Shown piece by piece: positions 1 through 8,053 of a stretch of DNA of 64,000 bases. The stretch comes from Catenulispora sp. EB89 (GTDB lineage: Bacteria > Actinomycetota > Actinomycetes > Streptomycetales > Catenulisporaceae): positions 124,001-188,000 of the forward strand of contig NZ_JBGCCU010000019.1 of NCBI RefSeq assembly GCF_041261445.1. The letters are read 5' to 3'. Positions within the stretch are counted from its first letter, which is position 1, and each line of letters begins with the position of its first letter. The notes below the pieces were generated by a model. That model had not been told where the DNA came from, searched no databases, and saw only the letters and a list, made by a program, of their open reading frames with translations. The position numbers and the translations under genes were made by a program.

Positions 1-530
1 GTAAGAAGCTGCTGTTCATGGGCGGCGAGTTCGGGCAGCGGGCCGAGTGGAGCGAGGAACGCGGACTGGACTGGCCGACGGACGACTCGGAGGATGGCGG
101 TCTCACCCGGCTGCTGGCCGACGTCAACACCCGCTACCGCGAGACTCCGGCATTGTGGACGCGCGACGCCGACGCGCACGCGACGTATTGGCTGGCATCG
201 GACGCCGGCGCGAACCTCCTGGCCTTCGCCAGGTTCGGGAGCTACGACGACGGCTCCGCACTCGTCTGCGTCGCCAACTTCTCCGGAGGAGAGCTTCGGG
301 ACTACCGGATCAGCATGCCCTGGCCCGGAACCTGGCGTGAAGTCCTCAACACCGACGCCGCCATCTACGGCGGTTCCGGCGCCGGCAACCTCGGCGCGGT
401 GGCGGCGGCCGCCGACCCGGCGTCGGGCGAGGCCGCGTCGGCGCGGGTGACGGTGGGGGCGCGGTCGGTGGTGTGGCTGGCGGGGCGGCATCCGGGGGTT
501 GGCGGGGATGGCGACGACGGGGAAGGCTGA
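1..530 (+). CDS. glgB: 1,4-alpha-glucan branching enzyme, C-terminal part only
   Basis: The reading frame is already open at the window edge (first full codon at base 3) and runs 175 codons to a TGA at 528-530, so only the C-terminus is seen. The opening GGEFGQ...EW...LDW resembles the last loop of the GH13 barrel in glycogen branching enzymes. What follows (LLAFARFG, ALVCVANFS) fits the C-terminal all-beta amylase domain. GlgB cuts alpha-1,4 chains and rejoins them as alpha-1,6 branches in cytoplasmic glycogen. The catalytic Asp/Glu residues lie outside the window and cannot be checked. The Gly/Asp-rich tail after VVWLAGRHPG is probably disordered. A decayed xthA fragment follows, not an operon partner. 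Identification is by motif, and a related GH13 enzyme is the only realistic alternative. Confidence 0.85.
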   Translation, partial: KKLLFMGGEFGQRAEWSEERGLDWPTDDSEDGGLTRLLADVNTRYRETPALWTRDADAHATYWLASDAGANLLAFARFGSYDDGSALVCVANFSGGELRDYRISMPWPGTWREVLNTDAAIYGGSGAGNLGAVAAAADPASGEAASARVTVGARSVVWLAGRHPGVGGDGDDGEG

Positions 531-559
531 CCTTCTCGGCAGCTGATCAGTCGAGGGCG

Positions 560-738
560 GTGGCGGCGCCGGCCTCGATCGAGCCCTCGGCGCTGGCACG
601 GCCGCGAGGTCCCCGTCGTAGGCGCATGTCACCGGAGTATGGTCAGGCCAACGCTCCGGTAACTCGCGGCGCGCTCCGTCACTGCGGACGCTAGCGCCGC
701 GAGGTTGGCGGACGCCATCTGGTAGTCGATGCGCCAGC
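560..738 (-). pseudogene. Decayed 3' fragment of xthA (copy A)
   Basis: On the minus strand this stretch reads WRIDYQMASANLAALAS, then AVTERAASY, then after a 2-nt loss of frame ERWPDHTPVTCAYDG and LAAVPAPR. That is the last 60 or so residues of the exodeoxyribonuclease III encoded at 6072-6926. DNA identity is obvious: 714-738 equals 6238-6262 (25 nt) and 622-637 equals 6142-6157 (16 nt). The frameshift and the missing N-terminal three quarters make it non-functional. It lies directly after glgB and marks the left edge of the accessory segment. No other gene is visible between 531 and 912; 739-912 probably holds the promoter of the next gene. Confidence 0.85.
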
Positions 739-912
739 AAGTGCCATGTTCTCTTTCCTGCGAAGTCGAGGCCGCCAGCACGGAACCGTGGCGATCACCA
801 TTCCGCCAACCGTTCTTATGAGAGTCACGCTTATGATGGACGTGGCCTTCGCCGGTACCGAGTGTCCGAACCGGCTACGGATTCGGTGCTCGGCTTAAAC
901 GGGGGATGTGTT

Positions 913-2028
913 ATGGCGAGGCGTCGTGTTCCTGCCCGCGAACTCGACCCGACTATCGATGAGTATTGTCAGATCCTGGCCAGGATAGCTAGGCAAGCAG
1001 ACTCGACTCTCGGCCTGTCGACCTTACAGATGATGGCACGGCGAGGTGCCCGGTCCGGTTCGATCGCCCCGGCGGATGCGTTGCGGTTGATCCGGCCCGC
1101 TGCGGTGACGGTCGATTTGGTGGCTGAGAAGGATCAAAGCGCTACGAGCATCGCTGTCGCCACGACGATCGTCGCAGCAGCCGGCGATAACGTCGCAGAA
1201 TGGGCGCGACTGATCATTCGGATCGTGACATGGCGCGGCTCGCTCCGGGAACTGCTGGACGACAAGCCCGCAACCGATGGCGGCGTCGCGCCACCAGTCG
1301 GTCTACGCGCCCACGGCGAATCCCTGTGGGCGCCCAACATCCTGCTCGCGCTAGCGCCACCGCATGTGGCGCGAGCAATCCTTGCCGACGTGACTCCGCT
1401 ACCCGTGCCGCTAGTTCCAGGGCTTGCGATGACCGATGTCATGGTCAGGCACGCGCCGCTGTGCCGGGAGCTTGTCGACCACGTCGTGGGACCTGCGGGA
1501 ACCGCTAACCAGCGCCGTGTTTTGGCCCGCAATCCGCTGGCCTCGGACGCGCTGCTGGAGCGTTTGCTGGATCTGGCTCCCGACGGTCCTGAGGTGGCCG
1601 CGGCGATCCGCGTCCACCCGGAGGTCGGTGGTCGTGTCCGCCGCGCGGCATTCCTGGCAGGCCGCCACGACGGCACGGCGCTGGAAGCGTCGTTCAAAGC
1701 GATGAAACCATGCGGCAGGCAGTTCCTAGAGATGATCGAGGCCGCCCCGCATGAGATCGAGTGGATCCTTTCATCGCTTCGCCACTGCAATCGGTACCTG
1801 GAGGCGCCGGCGCGCCGGATTGTCTACGGACTTCTGGCCGAGACGGCCGGCCCCGAAGTCGTCTGGGCCCTCGACCTGGAGCGCGCCGGGTCTCTGGAAA
1901 AGATGGACGCACGCGTCCGCGCCTCGATGAAAGTCGGTTCCGGCGAGCCGTTGAGGGATACCGTCCGGGACCGCCGCCGCATGGAATCGGCCGCGGTGGC
2001 GACGGCTGACAGGTTCGGCCTCGACTGA
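913..2028 (+). CDS. Hypothetical protein, 371 aa, alpha-helical
   Basis: I do not recognise this family. The ATG at 913 is preferred because a purine-rich GGGGGA lies about 8 nt upstream; an in-frame GTG at 862 would add 17 residues. The protein is predicted soluble, with no signal peptide or membrane span. The middle (around residues 220-260) contains NPLASDALLERLLDLA followed by a VAAAIRVHPEVGGRVRRAA stretch. This is reminiscent of one or two leucine-rich-repeat-variant (LRV) helices like those in the protein at 33024-34472, but too weak to assign. Codon use is less GC-biased than in the core genes further along the window. It lies between two decayed xthA fragments, so horizontal acquisition is likely. 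Function is unknown. Confidence 0.6.
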   Translation: MARRRVPARELDPTIDEYCQILARIARQADSTLGLSTLQMMARRGARSGSIAPADALRLIRPAAVTVDLVAEKDQSATSIAVATTIVAAAGDNVAEWARLIIRIVTWRGSLRELLDDKPATDGGVAPPVGLRAHGESLWAPNILLALAPPHVARAILADVTPLPVPLVPGLAMTDVMVRHAPLCRELVDHVVGPAGTANQRRVLARNPLASDALLERLLDLAPDGPEVAAAIRVHPEVGGRVRRAAFLAGRHDGTALEASFKAMKPCGRQFLEMIEAAPHEIEWILSSLRHCNRYLEAPARRIVYGLLAETAGPEVVWALDLERAGSLEKMDARVRASMKVGSGEPLRDTVRDRRRMESAAVATADRFGLD

Positions 2029-2087
2029 GGTGCCGCCGTGCTGCCTGGCCAGTCCCACGCCGTTCAGTTAGTGCGGTGAGGTGGTCG

Positions 2088-2277
2088 TCAAGGGATCAGG
2101 GTGAACCGACCCGGATTTGATCCAGGGCGCATTACTCTCCCGATCGGGAGGCGCGGAGCATGCAGGGCAGCGACGTGCCAACCGAAGGCGTAGGTCACCG
2201 GAGCGTGATAGGCCCAAAGCTCCGCGTACGTCGCGGCCTTTCTCCACTGCCGCCGCTGTCGCGGTTTGTGCGATATT
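2088..2277 (-). pseudogene. Decayed, divergent xthA 3' fragment (copy B)
   Basis: Read on the minus strand, this gives NIAQTATAAAVEK, then after a 1-nt frame change AATYAELWAYHAPVTYA, FGWHVAALHAPRLPIG and a stop at 2088-2090. The intact XthA ends SAVTERAASYAERWSDHAPV, TCAYDWDIAAVPAPRSPIQG. The match is co-linear to the end of the protein but clearly more diverged than copy A, so B probably derives from a different xthA allele rather than a recent duplication. Only about 60 codons remain and the frame is broken. I see nothing recognisable in 2029-2087 or 2278-2404. Confidence 0.75.
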
Positions 2278-2404
2278 CCCTGTCGTCAGAATGAGCTCGA
2301 TTCGCCAGCGGACCTTAGGATCCGTTTCACAAGGAGTTCGGGAAGGTGACCCTGGGCGTAGCCCGGCGCTTGCCAAGCAGCTGTGGGCCCTGGGTGCCGC
2401 AAGA

Positions 2405-2677
2405 TCAGAGTGCCGCTTCACTCGCGTCGGCTGGAGCTGTTCCCTGCGAATCGGTCGGTGTTGCGCGGACCCGGCATGCCGCTGGTGTGGCCAGATTGTG
2501 TGACTGTTTGCCTTCACCTCGACGGGTGAGCCATAAGCGCCACAGCTCTAGGCGGTCTCGTGACTCTGACGGCATAAGGATCTTTAGCAGGCGGGTGAAC
2601 CACCATAGTACGGTCGCGGTGCTGCCTAGGATCAGCGATGTTCCTGAATCGTGGAATTGGGTGATTGCCGAGGTCAT
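2405..2677 (-). CDS. Small single-span membrane protein, 90 aa
   Basis: The ATG at 2675-2677 overlaps the TGA of the upstream gene (2674-2676) in an ATGA arrangement, which is strong evidence for a real, translationally coupled gene. The protein has one predicted membrane helix (LILGSTATVLWWFTRLLKIL, about residues 15-34). It is followed by a basic, Trp/Arg/Leu-rich amphipathic stretch (RDRLELWRLWLTRR) and a polar C-terminal tail. The positive-inside pattern puts the C-terminus in the cytoplasm. I cannot name a family. Being the last gene of a two-gene operon in an accessory segment, it could anchor or act with its 313-aa partner at the membrane; that is inference only. Confidence 0.6.
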   Translation of the reverse strand: MTSAITQFHDSGTSLILGSTATVLWWFTRLLKILMPSESRDRLELWRLWLTRRGEGKQSHNLATPAACRVRATPTDSQGTAPADASEAAL

Positions 2678-3615
2678 TGTGACCTCGCATCCAGGTCAAG
2701 AGTGTGCAGTTCGAGCATGGCGGTCCCGAGGGTGAGCTGCCAACTATCGCGCGTCTCCAGCGCGGCTACACCGTTGATGCCGATTATGGGATGGGTTAGG
2801 GCCTTGATGAGAGATGCACCGGTTGGATATCCGGACCAAGCCAACTCCCAGCGGTCGCCTGAGCCCCATAGCCCGCGGCTGTCGTGGTCGTGGCCTTTGT
2901 ATCGCGGGACGTGAGGCTCTCCGTGTGGTCTGAAAGGGTCCCAGAACCAATTGCCCGTTGACCACGTACCTGCGGGGTCGTTGATGTTCAGGCGGGTGAG
3001 CAGCCCGGCGAGTAGTCGTTTCGTGTCGTGTGACATCGGCGGTACCGTCGCGAGGCGCTCCGCTTCGCGAGGACGAGGGGTCTGCGGCCCGGCGGACCAC
3101 CGCTGGTCGGGGCTAAAGAAGACCGTGTCGCTGGTGCGTGCGGTCTCGGTTACCCGCCCAGCCTGATCCGAAGTGACCACAACGTCTGAACCTGTGACGA
3201 TGTCGCGCATGCGCACGCCGTTCCAGTCGTCGGCGACGACTCTGAGGCCCGGTAGTCCCGGTGCCTCGCCGCGGACCAGCCGGCCGGCGACATTGTCAGG
3301 TGTGCGAGTGATGAGCACGAGTTCATCGAACCGAGGGGACACGGTCAGGGTGTAGGCAGTGATCGCATTAGCAGACCACGATAGACCGTTCTCAAAACGG
3401 CTCAGCGAGTCGAGGTTGAAGACTCCGAGGGCCATTCGGGCCCGGAGATCGAGCTGAGCGGGGGAGCAGCGGTCCAGACCAAGCCGATCGGAATCCGGTC
3501 CTTTGGCGCGTTGCCCGGACGGAATACCCGCGTAGGCTGCGGCGATCGTTTCACCTGTGTACCGGCCACGGTCTCTCGCGGCGGCCTGGCGTGCGGAGTT
3601 CGGCCTTCTCGTCAT
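2674..3615 (-). CDS. Hypothetical protein, 313 aa
   Basis: The ATG at 3613-3615 is preceded by a good Shine-Dalgarno (GAGAGGGG). The N-terminus (RRPNSARQAAARDRGRYTGE) resembles the short basic ARQ-A-R-x-Y-T motif at the start of many uncharacterised actinobacterial proteins from plasmids and integrative elements. Residues of about 60-130 look like a mixed alpha/beta domain; the last 120 are rich in Trp, Asp and His (WFWDPFRPHGEPH, GHDHDSRGLWGSGDRW). No signal peptide or membrane span is apparent and I recognise no catalytic motif. It is translationally coupled to the 90-aa membrane protein downstream. Location between xthA fragments suggests acquired DNA. Function is unknown. Confidence 0.6.
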   Translation of the reverse strand: MTRRPNSARQAAARDRGRYTGETIAAAYAGIPSGQRAKGPDSDRLGLDRCSPAQLDLRARMALGVFNLDSLSRFENGLSWSANAITAYTLTVSPRFDELVLITRTPDNVAGRLVRGEAPGLPGLRVVADDWNGVRMRDIVTGSDVVVTSDQAGRVTETARTSDTVFFSPDQRWSAGPQTPRPREAERLATVPPMSHDTKRLLAGLLTRLNINDPAGTWSTGNWFWDPFRPHGEPHVPRYKGHDHDSRGLWGSGDRWELAWSGYPTGASLIKALTHPIIGINGVAALETRDSWQLTLGTAMLELHTLDLDARSQ

Positions 3616-3866
3616 GCGAAACCCCTCTCACGTCACCCGACTGACGTGCGAAGGTCGCAGGACTGGTACCACTGCATGACACTGGCTCAGGCCGAGTGAC
3701 CCACACTCCTGGCCGTACATGATTGGAGGTCGGGCTCCAACAGGGGTACGCATCCAGACACCTGATGCGGAGGATCGTACCCGACCAGCCACCCGTTTAC
3801 CGAGTCGGAACCATCTGTCGCAGGGACTGAATGCGATCCGAGGATGCTCATGCGGTCGATGTATGG

Positions 3867-5933
3867 CTAGCCTCGCGGGACCTCCGCCGTGACCGAGACC
3901 GAGAACACGTACCGTGGCTTGACCTGTGCATCGTGGCCATTCGCGAAGTTAACCGTCTCTGGCGACGCGGACCCGATCCATGTTCCCAGCAAGAGTTCCG
4001 GCAGGAACTGTTCGATCGGAATCCCGGAGTGCCGGACATCGTTGTAGCCGACCGTGAAGCTCGCCTGATGGAGTGCTCCACGGCCCCGCCCCATGCTGTG
4101 GATCCAGCGTGCCGGGACACACGGCAGTTCGCCGGTGGAGGCGATGAGCCAGTAGTTGGCAGTCTGGGACCGTTCCAGTAACGCAGTTAACTGTGGGACA
4201 TCGATCCGCCATGACTCACCCTGGTTGGCGGTTGTGCCGCCGAGGAGCGCCTGCGACTTCTTGATCTGGACCAGTTCTGCCAACTCCAGGACTGCGACCT
4301 TCGGTATATCTACTGTTAGCAGCAATGCGATATCGCAGCCCCACAGCGCTTCTTCGGACTTCACCGTCGGCCGTTGCTCGACCTTGATAAGTCCCGACAA
4401 CGGGGTGCCGCCAGCGGTCAGGCGCAGTTCGGCGTCGCGGAACGCCGACTCGAACTCGTGCAACAAAAAACCCGTCACGAGCTCTTCTTGGGCGCGGCCT
4501 TGTTGCAGTATGAAAGATCGGAACCGGTCTGCGGCGCTGCGAAGGCTGTTGCCCAGCGTTCCTTGGACCGCTAGTGACCCCAGCCAGATATTTGACAGCG
4601 GGGTTAGCGGGTGGGGGTAGATCGGGACGCCGCCTGCCGGCAGCTCTCCGCGGGTTTGTACCACGATGCCCTGTGCCTGGTCCCGGACCTCGGCGTCGTC
4701 GTCGCTTTCGGCGAGTCCGGTCAGGACGTCCAAGACCTGTGAATGCAGTCCTGCAGCCTCGGCAAGCAGGTCCAGGATGTCAGAGCCGAAATCTTCTGCG
4801 TGGGCGAGCATGTGCTTGGCAGAGAGCGTGAAGGCGTCTGGGTAGTGGCGTACATACTCGCGCAGTCGGGACAAGACCCCGTCGCGTCGGACTTTGTGTT
4901 TCCAAGTGTCTCGGTATTTGCGAAGCTGAAGCAGATCGGCCCACACAAACACCAGGCCGCATAACGTAGTTTCCTCAACAGCTGCTGTGTCCCGCGCCAT
5001 GATAGTAGCGACGGAGGCTGCGGTAGGTGCGAGACCGGACATGTGCAACTCGACAGCCGCGACCCAGCCAATCTTGACGAGAAGCTCGCCTCGGGCCGAG
5101 AGCGGCAAGAATGGCAGTAGGTCCGACGCACTCGAATCCGGCGTCCCGGTGAAATCGATCGGTGGCAGACCATCGAGTATGGATTCGTCTGCGACCAAAC
5201 GCTCCGCCGCCTCGGCGTCGATGAGGGCAGCTGTGACGAGGAACCGGTCACGTCCGATGCCGACCAGGCTCGCAGCTTCGAGCACCGCCTCCGCGTCAAT
5301 TGTCTGCAGGGCAGCACGTGCGACGGACACAGCCTGTGGCGACTTCCACAGCGCCGCATTCCAGTTGGGCGCAGGAGTCCCATATACGTACCGACCGGCC
5401 TGTGCGAACCATCGCTTCATCGAAGAAGGAGCTGGCCGACCAGGGACGTGCCATCCGGGCGCGTTGTCCGGTGGTTGGGTTTCCGCCCAGGTGATCAGAA
5501 GTCGAAGCAGAGCCGGATCGTAGTGCGCGCCGTCGAGTAGGAACCTCAGCTCGGTGGCGCTGATCGGCCAGTCGACAGCTTGCGCGGCGGTGATGATTGT
5601 GTAGACGGCGACGGCCAAGTCGCCGCCGGTACCGTTCGGTTCCCTGTCCTGCTCGGACATCTGCCAGTATCGAAAGGGCAACGATAGGCCTGCCTGGTCG
5701 CTCGTCAAGGCGGAGCGAATCTGGGCCCATCCCTCGTCCAGCAGCTGCGCCAAGAGACGTTCGCCGTCGGCGCGACGTAGCAGCTGACGCAGTGTGATTT
5801 CAGCCGCCGCCGGGCTGCCGTCAACCCTTGACGCAACTTGACGCCAAATAGCGCGCTTCGCGCGTGATCTGGCCGGGAGATCGGTTAGCTGAGCCGTCAG
5901 CCAAACCTCGAAGTCGTCTTGCCACCGACCCAC
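3867..5933 (-). CDS. Large protein with PD-(D/E)XK-like nuclease C-terminus, 688 aa
   Basis: The GTG start at 5931-5933 has GAGCGGAAG about 8 nt upstream. Residues 1-430 or so are helical with no domain I can name. From about 485 the pattern is that of a restriction-endonuclease-like fold. There is an acidic helix (LLHEFESAFRDAEL), then EEALWGCDIALLLTVD with Asp534, then LAELVQIKKSQ with Q556-x-K558 filling the (D/E/Q)xK position. A WRIDVPQLTALLERSQ helix and a YWLIAS strand follow. In this superfamily the Asp and (E/Q)xK residues bind metal and cut DNA. I infer a DNA-targeting, possibly antiphage, role from the motif and from its position in an xthA-flanked accessory segment. No partner methylase or helicase is visible. 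A degenerate, non-cleaving fold is possible. Confidence 0.6.
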   Translation of the reverse strand: MGRWQDDFEVWLTAQLTDLPARSRAKRAIWRQVASRVDGSPAAAEITLRQLLRRADGERLLAQLLDEGWAQIRSALTSDQAGLSLPFRYWQMSEQDREPNGTGGDLAVAVYTIITAAQAVDWPISATELRFLLDGAHYDPALLRLLITWAETQPPDNAPGWHVPGRPAPSSMKRWFAQAGRYVYGTPAPNWNAALWKSPQAVSVARAALQTIDAEAVLEAASLVGIGRDRFLVTAALIDAEAAERLVADESILDGLPPIDFTGTPDSSASDLLPFLPLSARGELLVKIGWVAAVELHMSGLAPTAASVATIMARDTAAVEETTLCGLVFVWADLLQLRKYRDTWKHKVRRDGVLSRLREYVRHYPDAFTLSAKHMLAHAEDFGSDILDLLAEAAGLHSQVLDVLTGLAESDDDAEVRDQAQGIVVQTRGELPAGGVPIYPHPLTPLSNIWLGSLAVQGTLGNSLRSAADRFRSFILQQGRAQEELVTGFLLHEFESAFRDAELRLTAGGTPLSGLIKVEQRPTVKSEEALWGCDIALLLTVDIPKVAVLELAELVQIKKSQALLGGTTANQGESWRIDVPQLTALLERSQTANYWLIASTGELPCVPARWIHSMGRGRGALHQASFTVGYNDVRHSGIPIEQFLPELLLGTWIGSASPETVNFANGHDAQVKPRYVFSVSVTAEVPRG

Positions 5934-6071
5934 GTCGTCTTCCGCTCTCTGCTATATGCCCGAGTAAGCCACATCCTTAGCGAGCTTCCTCGTAAGTGGC
6001 TAGTCTGTCGCAAACGGCCCAAAGGGGAGGTCGAGCGTCGGCGCTTGATGTGGCGACAGTGCCAGCGCGAC

Positions 6072-6926
6072 TCACTTCACAGTAGCGACACCTTGAATCG
6101 GACTCCGCGGAGCCGGCACCGCCGCGATGTCCCAGTCGTAAGCGCATGTCACCGGAGCGTGGTCCGACCAGCGCTCGGCGTAACTGGCGGCCCGCTCCGT
6201 CACCGCCGAGGACGCGACCGCCGCGAGGTTCGCCGATGCCATCTGGTAGTCGATGCGCCAGCCGCTGTCGTTGTCGAAAGCCTTGCCGCGGAAGCTCCAC
6301 CACGAGTAGGGGCCCTCGACGCCGGGGTGCTGGGCGCGGACCACGTCCACGTAGCCGGCTTCTGCCATCACGCTGGTGAGCCACTGGCGTTCCTCGGGGA
6401 GGAAGCCGGAGTTCTTCTGGTTGGCCTTCCAGTTCTTGATGTCGGCTTCCTGGTGGGCGATGTTCCAGTCGCCGCAGATCAGGACGGCGCGGTTGGTTGC
6501 GGCGGCCTCGGTGGTCAGGGTGGTCAGGTGGGCGTGGAAGGCCTTCATGAAGCGTTCCTTCTCCGCCTGGCGTTCGGTGCCTACCTCGCCTGCGGGGAGG
6601 TAGAGGCTGCCGATCGTGAGGGTCGGGAGCTGCATCTCGGCGTAGCGGCCGGAGGTGTCGAATTCGGGGTCGCCGAAGCCGATGCGGCTGGCGGTGGGGG
6701 CGATGCGGCTGTAGAGGGCGACGCCGGCGCGGCCTTTGGTGGCTGCTGGGGCGATCAGCGTGTGCCAGCCTTCGGGGGCGCGCAGGTGCGCCGGGAACTG
6801 GTCCGGTTCGGCTCGGACCTCTTGCAGGCACACGACATCCGCCGGGGTGGCGTTCAGCCACTCGGTGAAGCCCTTGGCGGCGGCGGCACGGATGCCGTTG
6901 ACGTTGACGGTGGAGACGGTCAGCAC
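6072..6926 (-). CDS. xthA: Exodeoxyribonuclease III (AP endonuclease)
   Basis: This is the intact EEP-superfamily nuclease, 284 aa, of normal family length. Visible motifs: N-terminal VNVNGIRAA, metal-binding CLQEVRAE, LYLPAGE, the catalytic GDWNIAHQEADI, IDYQMAS, and the C-terminal WSDHAPVTC containing the catalytic Asp-His pair. It cuts 5' of abasic sites and degrades 3' ends in base-excision repair. I prefer the GTG at 6924-6926 (start MLTVSTVNVNG). A TACGCT hexamer at 6934-6939 sits 7 nt upstream as a -10 box, implying a leaderless mRNA. The in-frame GTG at 6932 would leave no room for it. Its 3' end has given rise to, or been replaced by, the two decayed fragments upstream. Confidence 0.9.
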   Translation of the reverse strand: MLTVSTVNVNGIRAAAAKGFTEWLNATPADVVCLQEVRAEPDQFPAHLRAPEGWHTLIAPAATKGRAGVALYSRIAPTASRIGFGDPEFDTSGRYAEMQLPTLTIGSLYLPAGEVGTERQAEKERFMKAFHAHLTTLTTEAAATNRAVLICGDWNIAHQEADIKNWKANQKNSGFLPEERQWLTSVMAEAGYVDVVRAQHPGVEGPYSWWSFRGKAFDNDSGWRIDYQMASANLAAVASSAVTERAASYAERWSDHAPVTCAYDWDIAAVPAPRSPIQGVATVK

Positions 6927-7040
6927 GCGCACCAGCGTAACGGGCGCCGGGGACGGTCACGGCCATCGGCACCGGCGGTGACCGGCGCGTTCGAGGTAAT
7001 CGGGATGACGCCCGCCGGGCATCCCCGGCATCATGCCTGA

Positions 7041-8018
7041 ATGACGAGACGATCGACGAGACGATCACTGCCGGCGGCCAGCGGCGTGCGCGCGCCGTGG
7101 ACCGCCGTGCCGGAGCACCTCAGAGCCCGCGTCGTGGACCTCCTGGGCGGGGGAGAGGTGGTCGAGGCCGTGACGCAGACCGGCGGGTTCTCGCCGGGGC
7201 CGGCGGTGCGGCTGCGGACGTCGGCCGGACGGCGCGCGTTCGTCAAGGCGGTCAGCGTGGAGACGAACCCTGATTCGCCGGACATGCACCGGCGGGAGGC
7301 GAAGTACTCCGCGCTGATGCCGGAGCACGCGCCGGTGCCGAAGCTGCTCGGTTCGCTGGACGAGGACGGCTGGGTGGTCCTGGTCTTCGAGGAGATCGAC
7401 GGCCGGAACCCGGGCCCCGACTGGGATCCGGACGAGCTGCGCCGGACCGTGGACGCGCTCGGCGAGTTGGCCGAGTTGCTGACGCCGTCGCCGATCGACG
7501 ACGTGCCGCCGGTCTTCGAACAGCTGGTCGGGTTCGACGGTTGGCGCGGTCTGGAGAAGGCCCACGCGGCCGGCGAGGACGACTTGGGATGGCTCGACGC
7601 GTGGGCCTTTGAGCGGCTGGACCGGCTGGCCGCGATCGAGGAGGGCATGGCGGCGCTGTGCGAGGGCGACACGCTCGTCAATTTCGACGTCCGCGCCGAC
7701 AACATCCTGATTACCGCCGACCGCGTGTACTTCGTGGACTGGCCGTGGGCTGCGCGGGGTGCGGCGTGGCTGGACATGGCGTTGTTCGTGCCGAACGTGT
7801 GGATGTACGGCGGCCCGGAGCTGGCCGCTGCCGTCACCGCGCATCCGCTGCTCGCGGGTGCGGATCCGGAGGCGGTGCGGGCATTCGCGGTCGGGGTCGT
7901 CGGCATGATCACGTGCGCGAGCCGGCGGCCGGCGCCGCCGGGACTGCCGACGCTGCGGCCGTTCCAGGCGGCGTTCAGCGTGGCGGGGTTGGAGTGGCTG
8001 CGGACCCTGATGGACTGA
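7041..8018 (+). CDS. Aminoglycoside phosphotransferase-fold protein
   Basis: This 325-aa protein has the APH/choline-kinase fold. It shows a lysine in the ATP-site strand (RAFVKAVSVE), the hinge WVVLVFEEIDG, the catalytic loop LVNFDVRADNIL and the metal-binding YFVDWPWAARGAAWLD. APH proteins transfer phosphate to small hydroxylated substrates. In the usual catalytic loop (H-G/F-D-L-x-x-D-N) the first residue is His; here it is Asn, while the catalytic Asp and the downstream Asn are kept. The substrate is unknown and drug resistance should not be assumed. It runs alone, followed 35 nt later by the TetR gene and its operator. Confidence 0.8.
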   Translation: MTRRSTRRSLPAASGVRAPWTAVPEHLRARVVDLLGGGEVVEAVTQTGGFSPGPAVRLRTSAGRRAFVKAVSVETNPDSPDMHRREAKYSALMPEHAPVPKLLGSLDEDGWVVLVFEEIDGRNPGPDWDPDELRRTVDALGELAELLTPSPIDDVPPVFEQLVGFDGWRGLEKAHAAGEDDLGWLDAWAFERLDRLAAIEEGMAALCEGDTLVNFDVRADNILITADRVYFVDWPWAARGAAWLDMALFVPNVWMYGGPELAAAVTAHPLLAGADPEAVRAFAVGVVGMITCASRRPAPPGLPTLRPFQAAFSVAGLEWLRTLMD

Positions 8019-8034
8019 GGTCACTCTTCCGCTT

Positions 8035-8052
8035 TTAACGCGATCGCGTTAA
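8035..8052. promoter_or_regulatory. Perfect 18-bp palindrome, probable TetR operator
   Basis: TTAACGCGATCGCGTTAA is an uninterrupted 18-bp palindrome ending one base before the GTG start of the TetR-family gene. Size and symmetry fit a TetR dimer site. Binding there would block transcription start or ribosome access for the regulator and the co-transcribed dioxygenase, giving autoregulation. Confidence 0.75.
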
Positions 8053-8053
8053 C

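Noticed and set aside
2117-2503. 128-codon plus-strand frame in the accessory segment
   Set aside because: Overlaps the xthA remnant on the other strand and has Arg/Ser-rich composition typical of a shadow frame; no ribosome site.
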